6,336 nucleotides of DNA from Microcaldota archaeon (GTDB taxonomy: Archaea > Micrarchaeota > Micrarchaeia > Anstonellales > Anstonellaceae), in the NCBI GenBank assembly GCA_023248455.1, contig JAHFEN010000047.1:1-6336 (forward strand), given 5' to 3'. The notes beneath the pieces were generated by a model that did no database searches, had not been told where the DNA came from, and worked only from the letters and a program-made list of their open reading frames with translations. The translations under genes were made by a program, and so were the position numbers. Positions 1-4,458 of the stretch are shown piece after piece; position 1 is the first letter of the stretch; every line of letters starts with the position of its first letter.

Positions 1-599
1 AGCTCATTAGCCCTCTGCATGGCCTTGCGCTCATCATATTTTTCCAGTAGCTCGTTAGCCTTTCCCTTGAACATTTCCTGTATTCTCCCGATGCTCTGCG
101 GCTTGAGCGAGACTTTCAGCTTCTATTCCTGCAAGGTGAGGAAGTAATTGCGAAGTTCGGGGGAGAGAAGCGAGAGAATTTCCCCGTGAGTGAGCTTGGC
201 TTCGAAATTTGCGAAGTTCGGAAGAAGCTGCCCTGCCATGAGCCTTATGGCCGTGCTCTTGCCTATCCCGTTCTTCCCGATGAGCCCGACCACGCCTTTC
301 TGCGGCAGGGGCAGGCCGTAGAGGCGGAACTCGTTCACCCCGTACTGGTAGATCGGGTCGCTCTTCTCATCTGCGAGGTTGATGATTGTGATGCAGTCCA
401 CTGGGCATTTCTTCGGGCAGATGCCGCAGCCTGTGCAGAGCTCCTCCGAGATCACGGGAAAGCCCTCCTTGTCCACGACCACAGTCTCGTCGCCCATGCG
501 CACGCCGGGGCAGACCTTCATGCAGATGTAGCCGCACTTCTCCTTGAGGCACTTTTCCCTGTCAATTATTGCAATCCTGGTTTTTCCGAATAGGACCAT
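1..599 (-). CDS. ABCE1/Rli ribosome-recycling ATPase, N-terminal part, with in-frame TAG
   Basis: ABCE1 splits post-termination ribosomes in archaea and eukaryotes and is normally essential. The ATG at 599 gives a start (MVLFGKTRIAIIDREKC) that fits the family. Cys17, 22, 26 and 30 and Cys55, 58, 61 and 65 form the two 4Fe-4S motifs, the second being CTGCGICPKKCP. The linker YGVNEFRLYGLPLP leads into the first ABC domain with Walker A GKNGIGKST at residues 108-116. After residue 158 (NYFLTLQE) there is a TAG at 123-125. The same frame then continues for 40 codons to the window edge with family-like sequence (KLKVSLKPQ, FKGKANELLEKYDERK), where known homologues have a Lys-Pro-Gln segment and a 'KG...ELL.K.DER' region. 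The gene is therefore complete as far as it can be seen, apart from this codon. It may be a point mutation or assembly error, or the TAG may be read through. The gene runs off the left edge. Identification is firm; its functional state is not. Confidence 0.93.
123..125 (-). other. In-frame TAG codon inside ABCE1
   Basis: On the minus strand the frame reads CAG GAA TAG AAG CTG AAA, i.e. QE-stop-KLK. ABCE1 similarity is seen on both sides with no change of frame and no gap. The codon falls in the variable linker after NYF, not at a catalytic residue. A single base change from AAG, CAG, GAG or TAT/TAC would create it. TAG is also the pyrrolysine codon in some archaea, but nothing in this window encodes the pyl machinery. 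Confidence 0.9.
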
Positions 600-639
600 G
601 CCGACCACTCGATGTTCCGCGCAATTTTTCCGCCTTTTT

Positions 640-651
640 TGCCTTATAAGC
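640..651 (-). promoter_or_regulatory. TATA-box promoter of ABCE1
   Basis: The sequence GGCTTATAAGGC on the minus strand (core CTTATAAG at 643-650) is a good archaeal TATA box. It lies about 47 bases before the ATG at 599. A start site about 26 bases downstream would give a leader of roughly 20 bases. A weak GGT element is present just before the ATG. Confidence 0.6.
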
Positions 652-673
652 CTTGGCATTTGCGGAGGGATAG

Positions 674-682
674 CTTTTTATT
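674..682 (+). promoter_or_regulatory. TATA-like promoter of the RNase P RNA gene
   Basis: CTTTTTATT is centred about 26 bases before the first base of the P1 helix at 704, the usual archaeal distance between TATA box and transcript start. It is divergent from the ABCE1 promoter, so both genes are driven from the 600-703 region. Confidence 0.55.
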
Positions 683-703
683 GCGGAAAAACAGGAAATT
701 AGC

Positions 704-959
704 GGAGTGGGGGGAGGATGGCTCACCGGGCAGCCATGCGCTGCCGGGAGGAAGTTCTGCCCACCGCAAGAGTCCGAAGCGCTTAAGGCGCAATCGGGAA
801 CAGAAACGAATGACTTCCGTGCGCAGATGAATATGACGAAAGGAGATGCGCACGAGGAGATGAAACGGCCCGTGTTCGGGCATTGTGCACGGTGCAAGGC
901 GCAACGCCGCTTAGTCCAATGCCATCTGAAACAGAAGGCAGGCTACCACCCCCCGCTCC
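704..959 (+). ncRNA. rnpB: RNase P RNA
   Basis: This is the catalytic RNA that trims the 5' leader of pre-tRNAs. The ends pair in an 11-bp P1 helix, GGAGTGGGGGG (704-714) with CCCCCCGCTCC (949-959), which includes one G-U pair. Conserved blocks occur in the expected order: GGGAGGAAGTTCTGCCC (746-762, CR-I), ACAGAAACGA (800-809, CR-II/III), GATGAAACGG (859-868, CR-IV region), CCGCTTAGTCCAATG (907-921) and ACAGAAGGCAGGCT (931-944, CR-V). CTGCC at 757-761 can pair with GGCAG at 937-941, forming the core of P4. At about 256 nt it is on the small side for an archaeal RNase P RNA, but all core blocks are present. No protein-coding frame here looks real. The ends are set by the P1 helix and could be off by a few bases. 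Confidence 0.92.
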
Positions 960-960
960 A

Positions 961-995
961 GGAAAACCCCCTAGCTAATCCGAAGGAGGGTTTCC
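961..995 (+). terminator. Stem-loop directly after RNase P RNA
   Basis: GGAAAACCCCC (961-971) pairs with GGAGGGTTTCC (985-995), with a bulged A and one mismatch, around a 13-base loop. It begins two bases after the P1 helix. It may mark the 3' end or protect the precursor. No long T-tract follows, so a terminator role is only a guess. Confidence 0.4.
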
Positions 996-1032
996 CTGCT
1001 TCCTCCCTCAGGCAGCCAGCAAAATGTGCCCA

Positions 1033-1039
1033 TTTTAAT
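1033..1039 (+). promoter_or_regulatory. TATA-like promoter of the tRNA-Met gene
   Basis: TTTTAAT is centred about 31 bases before the first tRNA base at 1067. This predicts a transcript start near 1062 and a very short 5' leader for RNase P to remove. The match to a TATA box is moderate. Confidence 0.45.
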
Positions 1040-1105
1040 CTCTTTCTCTTCAAATAGCAGATTCGTGCCAAGGTAACTCAGCTTGGTTAGAGTGCCAGAC
1101 TCATA

Positions 1106-1397
1106 GAACCCTTTTTCCTCCTCCCGCAAGCGCTCGTCGGAAAAAGTGTCGCGATTTTCGCTTCGGCGAAAATGCGCGCAGTTCTGCTCGGCAGAACTTG
1201 CGTCGCGGAAAAACGTGACGCCCTCCTGCGCCGGATAAGGGATGAGAGGGGCAAGTATGAGTGATGAGCCCGAAAGGGCGATGCGCAGATTGCGAACAAT
1301 CTGCGCAGATTTGCAACGTTTCGATGTTGCAAAGCCCGCAGGCGATGATAAAAAATGACACTCGGCGGCAGATTGCTGCCGCTCCAAAACCGGAGAA
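1106..1397 (+). other. Large structured intron of tRNA-Met (after position 37)
   Basis: This 292-base insertion lies at the commonest archaeal tRNA intron site, 37/38. The cuts TA|G (after 1105) and AA|A (after 1397) fit the usual pattern of cleavage after the second base of a three-base bulge. The helix between the bulges is CTC (1100-1102) with GAG (1393-1395), plus one A-G mismatch: a relaxed bulge-helix-bulge. Inside are successive hairpins: 1154-1173 (8 bp, TTCG loop), 1180-1198 (8 bp, extendable to 1176-1203), 1220-1252, 1268-1279 (GAAA loop), 1282-1307 (11 bp, CGAA loop), 1310-1333 (10 bp, TTCG loop) and 1365-1382 (7 bp). No reading frame is protein-like, so no homing endonuclease is present. 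Most archaeal tRNA introns are far shorter. A host RNA function is possible but unproven. Confidence 0.82.
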
Positions 1398-1418
1398 ATC
1401 TGGAAGCCGCGTGTTCAA

Positions 1419-1486
1419 TGCCAGCCCAAGGGGCTCTCGCCCCTTAGTCCGGCACCGCCCAAACCCCGTTTGTGCGTGGCGAATAA
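1419..1486 (+). other. Second intron of tRNA-Met, in the T-loop (after position 58)
   Basis: Removing these 68 bases turns the loop TTCAA...AT into the canonical TTCAAAT. A bulge-helix-bulge fits well. The central helix is GTTC (1413-1416) with GAAT (1481-1484), including one G-U pair. The bulges are AA|T (1417-1419) and AA|A (1485-1487). The inner helix is GCCA (1420-1423) with TGGC (1477-1480). Internally there are hairpins AAGGGGC/GCCCCTT with a TCTC loop (1428-1445) and GCAC...AAAC/GTTT-GTGC (1452-1475). The exact cut can shift by a base because of flanking A residues. Confidence 0.82.
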
Positions 1487-1502
1487 ATCACGCCCTTGGC
1501 AC

Positions 1503-1516
1503 TTTTTTTATTTTTT
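1503..1516 (+). terminator. T-tract terminator after tRNA-Met
   Basis: A run of T interrupted by one A (TTTTTTTATTTTTT, 1503-1516) begins two bases after the discriminator base. T-rich tracts are the usual archaeal transcription stop. Confidence 0.65.
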
Positions 1517-1526
1517 CAAAAAAAAT

Positions 1527-1571
1527 GCCAGCCGTTTCGCCGCAGCGAAATAGGATGGCGCTTTTTCTTTT
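1527..1571 (+). terminator. Stem-loop with flanking A- and T-tracts
   Basis: GCCA (1527-1530), CC (1532-1533) and TTTCGC (1535-1540) pair with GCGAAA (1545-1550), GG (1553-1554) and TGGC (1556-1559) around a CGCA loop. An A-tract lies before it (1518-1525) and TTTTTCTTTTT after it. It could be a second stop for the tRNA transcript, working on either strand, or a small structured RNA. The role is not shown by sequence alone. Confidence 0.45.
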
Positions 1572-1580
1572 TCTGTTTGC

Positions 1581-1598
1581 CCTAATTCCATTAGGAAT
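1581..1598. promoter_or_regulatory. Nested palindrome, candidate operator of the small ORF
   Basis: CCTAAT-TCC-ATTAGG (1581-1595) and ATTCC-ATTA-GGAAT (1585-1598) are two overlapping perfect inverted repeats. They end 15 bases before the TATA box of the small gene, a typical place for an archaeal regulator to act. A near-copy of the second palindrome lies at 1902-1915, in the promoter of the HTH-CBS gene. Confidence 0.45.
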
Positions 1599-1613
1599 AT
1601 TGCTGTCAGGGAA

Positions 1614-1622
1614 CTATAAATA
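1614..1622 (+). promoter_or_regulatory. TATA box of the 81-aa gene
   Basis: CTATAAATA is a near-consensus archaeal TATA box. A start about 26 bases on (near 1644) leaves a short leader containing the GAGGTG ribosome binding site at 1646-1651, five bases before the ATG at 1657. Confidence 0.65.
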
Positions 1623-1656
1623 GGGCAAGCAGGCTGAATTGAACAGAGGTGTTAAT

Positions 1657-1902
1657 ATGCATCAGAAAACAGTCCCCCTGCCACAGGTAAAATACAAGCC
1701 GGCAATAGTTGAGAGGCTTTTCAAAAGAATCAACGAAGAAAATCAAGGGAGAGTCGACATAAACAAGATAGCTGTGGTTGCATTCCATTACGGCAATGAT
1801 GCCCTCACCACAGGCCGAATCCAGAGAAAGGAAAAACCAGAAACATTTGCCAATGATTTATGGAGAAAAAAAGCCCCGAAAACAGATGCGATACGCGCAT
1901 GA
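1657..1902 (+). CDS. Small basic protein of unknown function (81 aa)
   Basis: I do not recognise this protein. The case for a real gene is its signals: a near-consensus TATA box at 1614-1622 and a strong Shine-Dalgarno GAGGTG (1646-1651) five bases before the ATG. An in-frame TTG at 1639 would lie upstream of the Shine-Dalgarno and before the predicted transcript start, so the ATG is preferred. The product is soluble and basic, with no signal peptide or membrane segment. An N-terminal stretch IVERLFKRINEENQGRVDI looks helical and amphipathic. It is followed by a short hydrophobic core (KIAVVAFHYG) and a charged C-terminus rich in Lys and Arg. A nucleic-acid-binding role is possible but is only inferred from charge. 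The gene is more AT-rich than the metabolic genes to its right. It ends 39 bases before the HTH-CBS gene, with a candidate operator on each side. Confidence 0.65.
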   Translation: MHQKTVPLPQVKYKPAIVERLFKRINEENQGRVDINKIAVVAFHYGNDALTTGRIQRKEKPETFANDLWRKKAPKTDAIRA

Positions 1903-1915
1903 TTCCATTAAGAAT
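1902..1915. promoter_or_regulatory. Second palindrome copy, candidate autoregulatory operator
   Basis: ATTCC-ATTA-AGAAT differs by one base from the perfect palindrome at 1585-1598. Its 3' arm overlaps the TATA element of the HTH-CBS gene (1914-1919), so binding here would be expected to block that promoter. Confidence 0.4.
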
Positions 1916-1921
1916 ATAACC
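1912..1921 (+). promoter_or_regulatory. TATA box of the HTH-CBS regulator gene
   Basis: GAATATAACC (core ATATAA at 1914-1919) is centred about 26 bases before the ATG at 1942. This predicts a leaderless mRNA, consistent with the lack of a Shine-Dalgarno before that start. Confidence 0.6.
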
Positions 1922-1941
1922 ACTCTTGCTATAATTTTCCC

Positions 1942-2487
1942 ATGGAAACGCTCACTTGGATAAAGGAAAAGCGGAAAACGCTCGGCATCACGCAGCATTC
2001 CCTTGCCAAGCTTGCTGGCGTGTCCCAGTCGCTTATTGCAAAAATAGAGGCAGGAAGGATCGACCCTGCCTACTCGAAAGTGAAAAGCATCACCGAAGTT
2101 CTCGAGCGCGAGCAGTTTTCCAAGGAGAAAAAGGCAAAGGACATAATGCACACTGGAATCGAGACCGTCTCTGCATCTGAAACTCTCCATTCCGCTGCTG
2201 CAAAGATGAGGAAGCATTCGATTTCGCAGATGCCTGTTGTGGATGGAAAGCGGGTGGTGGGCAGCCTCTCCGAGCAGGCTCTGCTTGCGCACTTTTCTTC
2301 GGACCCGAGGAAAATCGCTGGCACAAAGGTTTCCGAGGCAATGGAAGAGGCGTTCCCAACCGCTCTTTCTGCCACGCCGATTTCAGCTGTTGCGGCTCTT
2401 CTCAAGCACTACCCGGCAGTGCTTGTAATGGAAAGGGGGAGCATTGCAGGGATAATCACAAAGGCCGACCTTCTCAAGACGATTTAG
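1942..2487 (+). CDS. HTH (XRE) transcriptional regulator with two CBS domains
   Basis: Residues about 4-55 form an XRE/Cro-type helix-turn-helix (WIKEKRKTLGITQHSLAKLA, then GVSQSLIAKIEAGRIDPAYS). They are followed by a short charged linker and two CBS motifs. CBS1 (about 66-118) has the typical KDIMHTGIETVSASETLHSA opening and MPVVDGKRVVGSLSE; CBS2 (about 124-180) ends AGIITKADLLKTI. This matches the archaeal COG3620 architecture. CBS pairs usually bind adenosine nucleotides (AMP, ATP, S-adenosylmethionine), so the protein probably couples DNA binding to cell energy or cofactor state; the ligand is not evident from the sequence. The length of 181 aa is normal. The gene ends in TAG and is followed 36 bases later, in the same frame, by rpiA. 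A palindrome overlapping its promoter suggests autoregulation. Confidence 0.9.
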   Translation: METLTWIKEKRKTLGITQHSLAKLAGVSQSLIAKIEAGRIDPAYSKVKSITEVLEREQFSKEKKAKDIMHTGIETVSASETLHSAAAKMRKHSISQMPVVDGKRVVGSLSEQALLAHFSSDPRKIAGTKVSEAMEEAFPTALSATPISAVAALLKHYPAVLVMERGSIAGIITKADLLKTI

Positions 2488-2493
2488 AAAAGC

Positions 2494-2501
2494 GTTTTAA
2501 C
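2494..2501 (+). promoter_or_regulatory. TATA-like promoter of rpiA
   Basis: GTTTTAAC is centred about 26 bases before the ATG at 2524 and so could give a leaderless rpiA transcript. It begins seven bases after the TAG of the HTH-CBS gene. Read-through from that gene is also possible. Confidence 0.45.
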
Positions 2502-2523
2502 CCTAACAGCAGATAGTGAGCCC

Positions 2524-3195
2524 ATGGACGCTGCAAAATACGCCTCAGCCAAGGAAGCGCTCAGATTTGTGAAAAGGGGGATGACTGTCGGGCTTGGGAC
2601 TGGAAGCACTGCGGAAATATTCATCGGTTTGCTGGCAGAGAAGAATGGACCAGAAAAGCTGGGCCTTACCTGCATAGCAACATCAGTCTCATCGGAAAGG
2701 CAGGCGAGGAGGCTCGGGCTGACGCTTGCCGGCTTTGACAGCATAAAAAAGCTGGACATTGCGTTCGACGGAGCTGACCAGGTTGACCGGAATCTTAACC
2801 TTATAAAGGGGCTGGGCGGGGCGCTGGTGCGGGAGAAAATTGTCGACTATAGGGCGGACAGATTCATTGTGATGGTGGGCAAGAACAAGCTTGTGGAGAA
2901 TCTCTCAGGCACCATACCTGTGGAGGTGATACCGCTTGCAGAGGACGCCGTCAAGCGCGACCTGATTGCGCTTGGCGCCACTGCATTCGAGACCCGGAAG
3001 GACGGCAGGCGCAAATTCATATCCGACAATTCCAACCTCATAGTGCACGCGCACTTCCCGCCCATTCCCCAACCGGAAAAGCTCGAGGATGGCATAAACA
3101 GGATAGCGGGCGTTGTCGACAACGGCATATTCTCGCAGAAAAGGCCGATTGTGCTGGTGGGAAGCTCGGACGGAAGCGCAAGCGTATTGAGGTAA
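2524..3195 (+). CDS. rpiA: Ribose-5-phosphate isomerase A
   Basis: RpiA interconverts ribose 5-phosphate and ribulose 5-phosphate, in the cytoplasm, for nucleotide and pentose metabolism. The family signatures are all present: the phosphate-binding loop GLGTGSTAEIFI (residues 23-34), FDGADQVD (81-88), and KGLGGALVREK (95-105). By alignment to the E. coli enzyme, Asp82, Asp85, Lys95 and Glu104 match Asp81, Asp84, Lys94 and the catalytic Glu103. Later motifs are SDNSNLIVHAHF and GVVDNGIF, close to the C-terminus. The length of 223 aa is typical. The ATG at 2524 is the first in-frame start after the preceding TAG, and its spacing from a TATA-like element supports it. The next gene begins four bases after the stop, so the two are likely cotranscribed. 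Confidence 0.96.
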   Translation: MDAAKYASAKEALRFVKRGMTVGLGTGSTAEIFIGLLAEKNGPEKLGLTCIATSVSSERQARRLGLTLAGFDSIKKLDIAFDGADQVDRNLNLIKGLGGALVREKIVDYRADRFIVMVGKNKLVENLSGTIPVEVIPLAEDAVKRDLIALGATAFETRKDGRRKFISDNSNLIVHAHFPPIPQPEKLEDGINRIAGVVDNGIFSQKRPIVLVGSSDGSASVLR

Positions 3196-3199
3196 GGGA

Positions 3200-3703
3200 A
3201 TGCTGGTATTGCCTGAAAAATTGCGGTACGAAGTCAGAAAGCCCTTTGGGCGGGTCTTGACTGGAGAGGAGTTTTCCAAAGCGTGCAGAAGCAGCAAGAG
3301 GCCCATTATAACGGTTGGCGACCAGTGCGCATTTGACTTGATAAAATCAGGGAACGCACCCGACATGATGGTATTCGACTTCAAGATAAAGCGCGTGGAA
3401 ATAGCGCCTGAAATGAAAAGGGTGCTGGCTCCTTACGCGAAAAACGCGTTTGTCGTGCTCTCCGGCCCGGGGCAGATAGCTGATGCGCTTGCCGAGGCAG
3501 TGGGCAGGATGCTCTCCGAAGGCAAAGGCGCGGTATTCGTGGCAGGCGAGGATGATTTGTCCGCGCTTCTTGTAATGGCGAATGCCGGATCCGGGACCCT
3601 CATTTACGGCCAGCCTGATTTTGGCGCGGTGATTGTGCCCCTGGGCGGGAATGAAATCAGGAAGAAAGCTCAGGGCTTTTTGGATCAGATGGAAATAGCC
3701 TGA
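3200..3703 (+). CDS. GTP-dependent dephospho-CoA kinase (DUF359 family)
   Basis: Archaeal DUF359 proteins catalyse the last step of CoA synthesis, phosphorylating dephospho-CoA with GTP; they are unrelated to bacterial CoaE. The visible family motifs are KPFGRVLTG near the N-terminus (residues 14-22), the ITVGDQCAFDL segment (37-47), a conserved Asp with the KR pair (DFKIKR, 60-65), and the VAGEDDLSAL block (114-123), followed by GSGTLIYGQPDFGAVIV. The acidic GEDD stretch is where the family's essential Asp lies. The length of 167 aa is normal. The start is supported by a Shine-Dalgarno GAGGT (3189-3193) inside the last codons of rpiA, six bases before the ATG. Its TGA is one base from the end of nadE on the opposite strand. 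Confidence 0.9.
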   Translation: MLVLPEKLRYEVRKPFGRVLTGEEFSKACRSSKRPIITVGDQCAFDLIKSGNAPDMMVFDFKIKRVEIAPEMKRVLAPYAKNAFVVLSGPGQIADALAEAVGRMLSEGKGAVFVAGEDDLSALLVMANAGSGTLIYGQPDFGAVIVPLGGNEIRKKAQGFLDQMEIA

Positions 3704-3704
3704 G

Positions 3705-4448
3705 TTAAAGAATGCAGATGGGGGCGGGAAAGAGCTTGTGGCGGTTCGACTCCATCCTTTTGAGAATGGCTGCGACAATCTTTTTCCCGAATTTCCCCTC
3801 CGCATGGCTCTTTTTTCCGCCCCTCTCTATTGCGGCAAGAACCTGGTCAGCCTCATCATATGAGAAGCCAAGCTCTCCCTTTGCAGTTTGCCCCTTCCAA
3901 AGCGCAGGCGAGGGCTGCTTTGCCAGAATTGGCTGGGGAATGCCCAGATGCTTGCCAAGCGCGCGCACCTCTGACTTGTAAAGCCCGCCTATGGGAAAGA
4001 TGTCCGCCCCGCCATCGCCGTATTTTGTGAAGTAGCCCAGCATGAATTCCGACTTGTCCCCTGTGCCCACCACAAGCCCGTTTCGCCTGCCTGCGATTGA
4101 GTAGAGCGCAGCCATGCGCACCCTTGCTGAAAAGTTGGCCCTTGGAAGCCTGCCAACTGCCAGCGTTCCATATGCGCGCAGAATGGGCTCGATATCGTAT
4201 TTGGCTGTTAAAACCCCAATTTTTTTTGCCAGGCCTTTTGCATCCTTCATGTCCTCTGCCGGCGTGGACCGGGAGGGCAGGAAGACTGCAAGCGCGTTTT
4301 TCCTGCCTAGCGCCTTCACGCAGAGAGCAAGCGCCACTGCCGAGTCAAGCCCGCCTGAGAGCCCGACCACTGCGAGCTTCTTGCCTGAAGCTGCAAAATA
4401 GCCGCTGATGAATGCTGTGATTTTCCGCTCTGCTGCGCCCATATCCAT
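3705..4448 (-). CDS. nadE: NH3-dependent NAD+ synthetase
   Basis: NadE amidates nicotinic acid adenine dinucleotide to NAD+ with ammonia and ATP, the last step of NAD synthesis. The N-type ATP pyrophosphatase loop SGGLDS lies at residues 31-36. GTGDKSE (128-134) and FTKYGDGGADIFPIGGLYKSEV (140-161) are the conserved NAD synthetase motifs. The later segment KQPSPALWKGQTAKGELGFSY, carrying the substrate-binding loop, is also intact. There is no glutaminase domain, and 247 aa fits the ammonia-dependent archaeal and bacterial form. Two ATGs, at 4448 and 4442, are both possible starts; the first fits the family length as well as the second. The gene follows the P-type ATPase by seven bases and is probably its operon partner. 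It ends convergently, one base from the DUF359 gene. Confidence 0.96.
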   Translation of the reverse strand: MDMGAAERKITAFISGYFAASGKKLAVVGLSGGLDSAVALALCVKALGRKNALAVFLPSRSTPAEDMKDAKGLAKKIGVLTAKYDIEPILRAYGTLAVGRLPRANFSARVRMAALYSIAGRRNGLVVGTGDKSEFMLGYFTKYGDGGADIFPIGGLYKSEVRALGKHLGIPQPILAKQPSPALWKGQTAKGELGFSYDEADQVLAAIERGGKKSHAEGKFGKKIVAAILKRMESNRHKLFPAPICIL

Positions 4449-4458
4449 GAAATCACTA
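4449..4458 (-). promoter_or_regulatory. Tandem stop codons that overlap the nadE ribosome-binding site
   Basis: The ATPase gene ends TAG TGA in frame on the minus strand. Those bases include AGTGAT (4457-4452), a partial Shine-Dalgarno match three bases before the first nadE ATG and nine before the second. Such an overlap would suit translational coupling. The spacing to the first ATG is short, so the role is tentative. Confidence 0.4.

Larger units (their letters stand above)
1067..1501 (+). tRNA. tRNA-Met (CAU), elongator type, interrupted by two introns
   Basis: Three exons (1067-1105, 1398-1418, 1487-1501) join into a 75-nt cloverleaf without mismatches. The acceptor GCCAAGG (1067-1073) pairs with CCTTGGC (1494-1500), and A1501 is the discriminator. 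The D-stem ACTC (1076-1079) pairs with GAGT (1090-1093) around a loop with the GG pair. The anticodon stem CCAGA (1095-1099) pairs with TCTGG (1399-1403) around loop CTCATAA. The variable loop is AAGCC. The T-stem GCGTG (1409-1413) pairs with CACGC (1489-1493) around the canonical loop TTCAAAT, formed only after joining exons 2 and 3. The CAT anticodon is at 1102-1104. CCA is not encoded. G1-C72 and the absence of the GGG/CCC anticodon-stem pairs of initiators favour elongator Met. tRNA-Ile2, read with a modified CAU, is the alternative. A T-tract follows at 1503. Confidence 0.92.

Noticed and set aside
1261..1267. Box C (GTGATGA) suggesting a C/D guide RNA in the intron
   Set aside because: No box D (CTGA) occurs in the rest of the intron, so a C/D guide RNA cannot be supported.
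1067..1501. Split (trans-spliced) tRNA halves
   Set aside because: All pieces are in order on one strand, with bulge-helix-bulge-like junctions and no promoter or terminator seen between them, so cis introns are simpler.
660..1623. Several open frames of 60-138 codons on both strands
   Set aside because: They overlap the RNase P RNA and the tRNA with its introns; none has a recognisable domain or supporting start signals.
1639..1656. TTG at 1639 as start of the small protein
   Set aside because: The strong Shine-Dalgarno at 1646-1651 lies downstream of it and points to the ATG at 1657.
3700..3708. One-base gap between the convergent stops of the DUF359 gene and nadE as a sign of rearrangement
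   Set aside because: Both proteins have normal length and intact C-terminal motifs; tight convergent packing is common in compact archaeal genomes.
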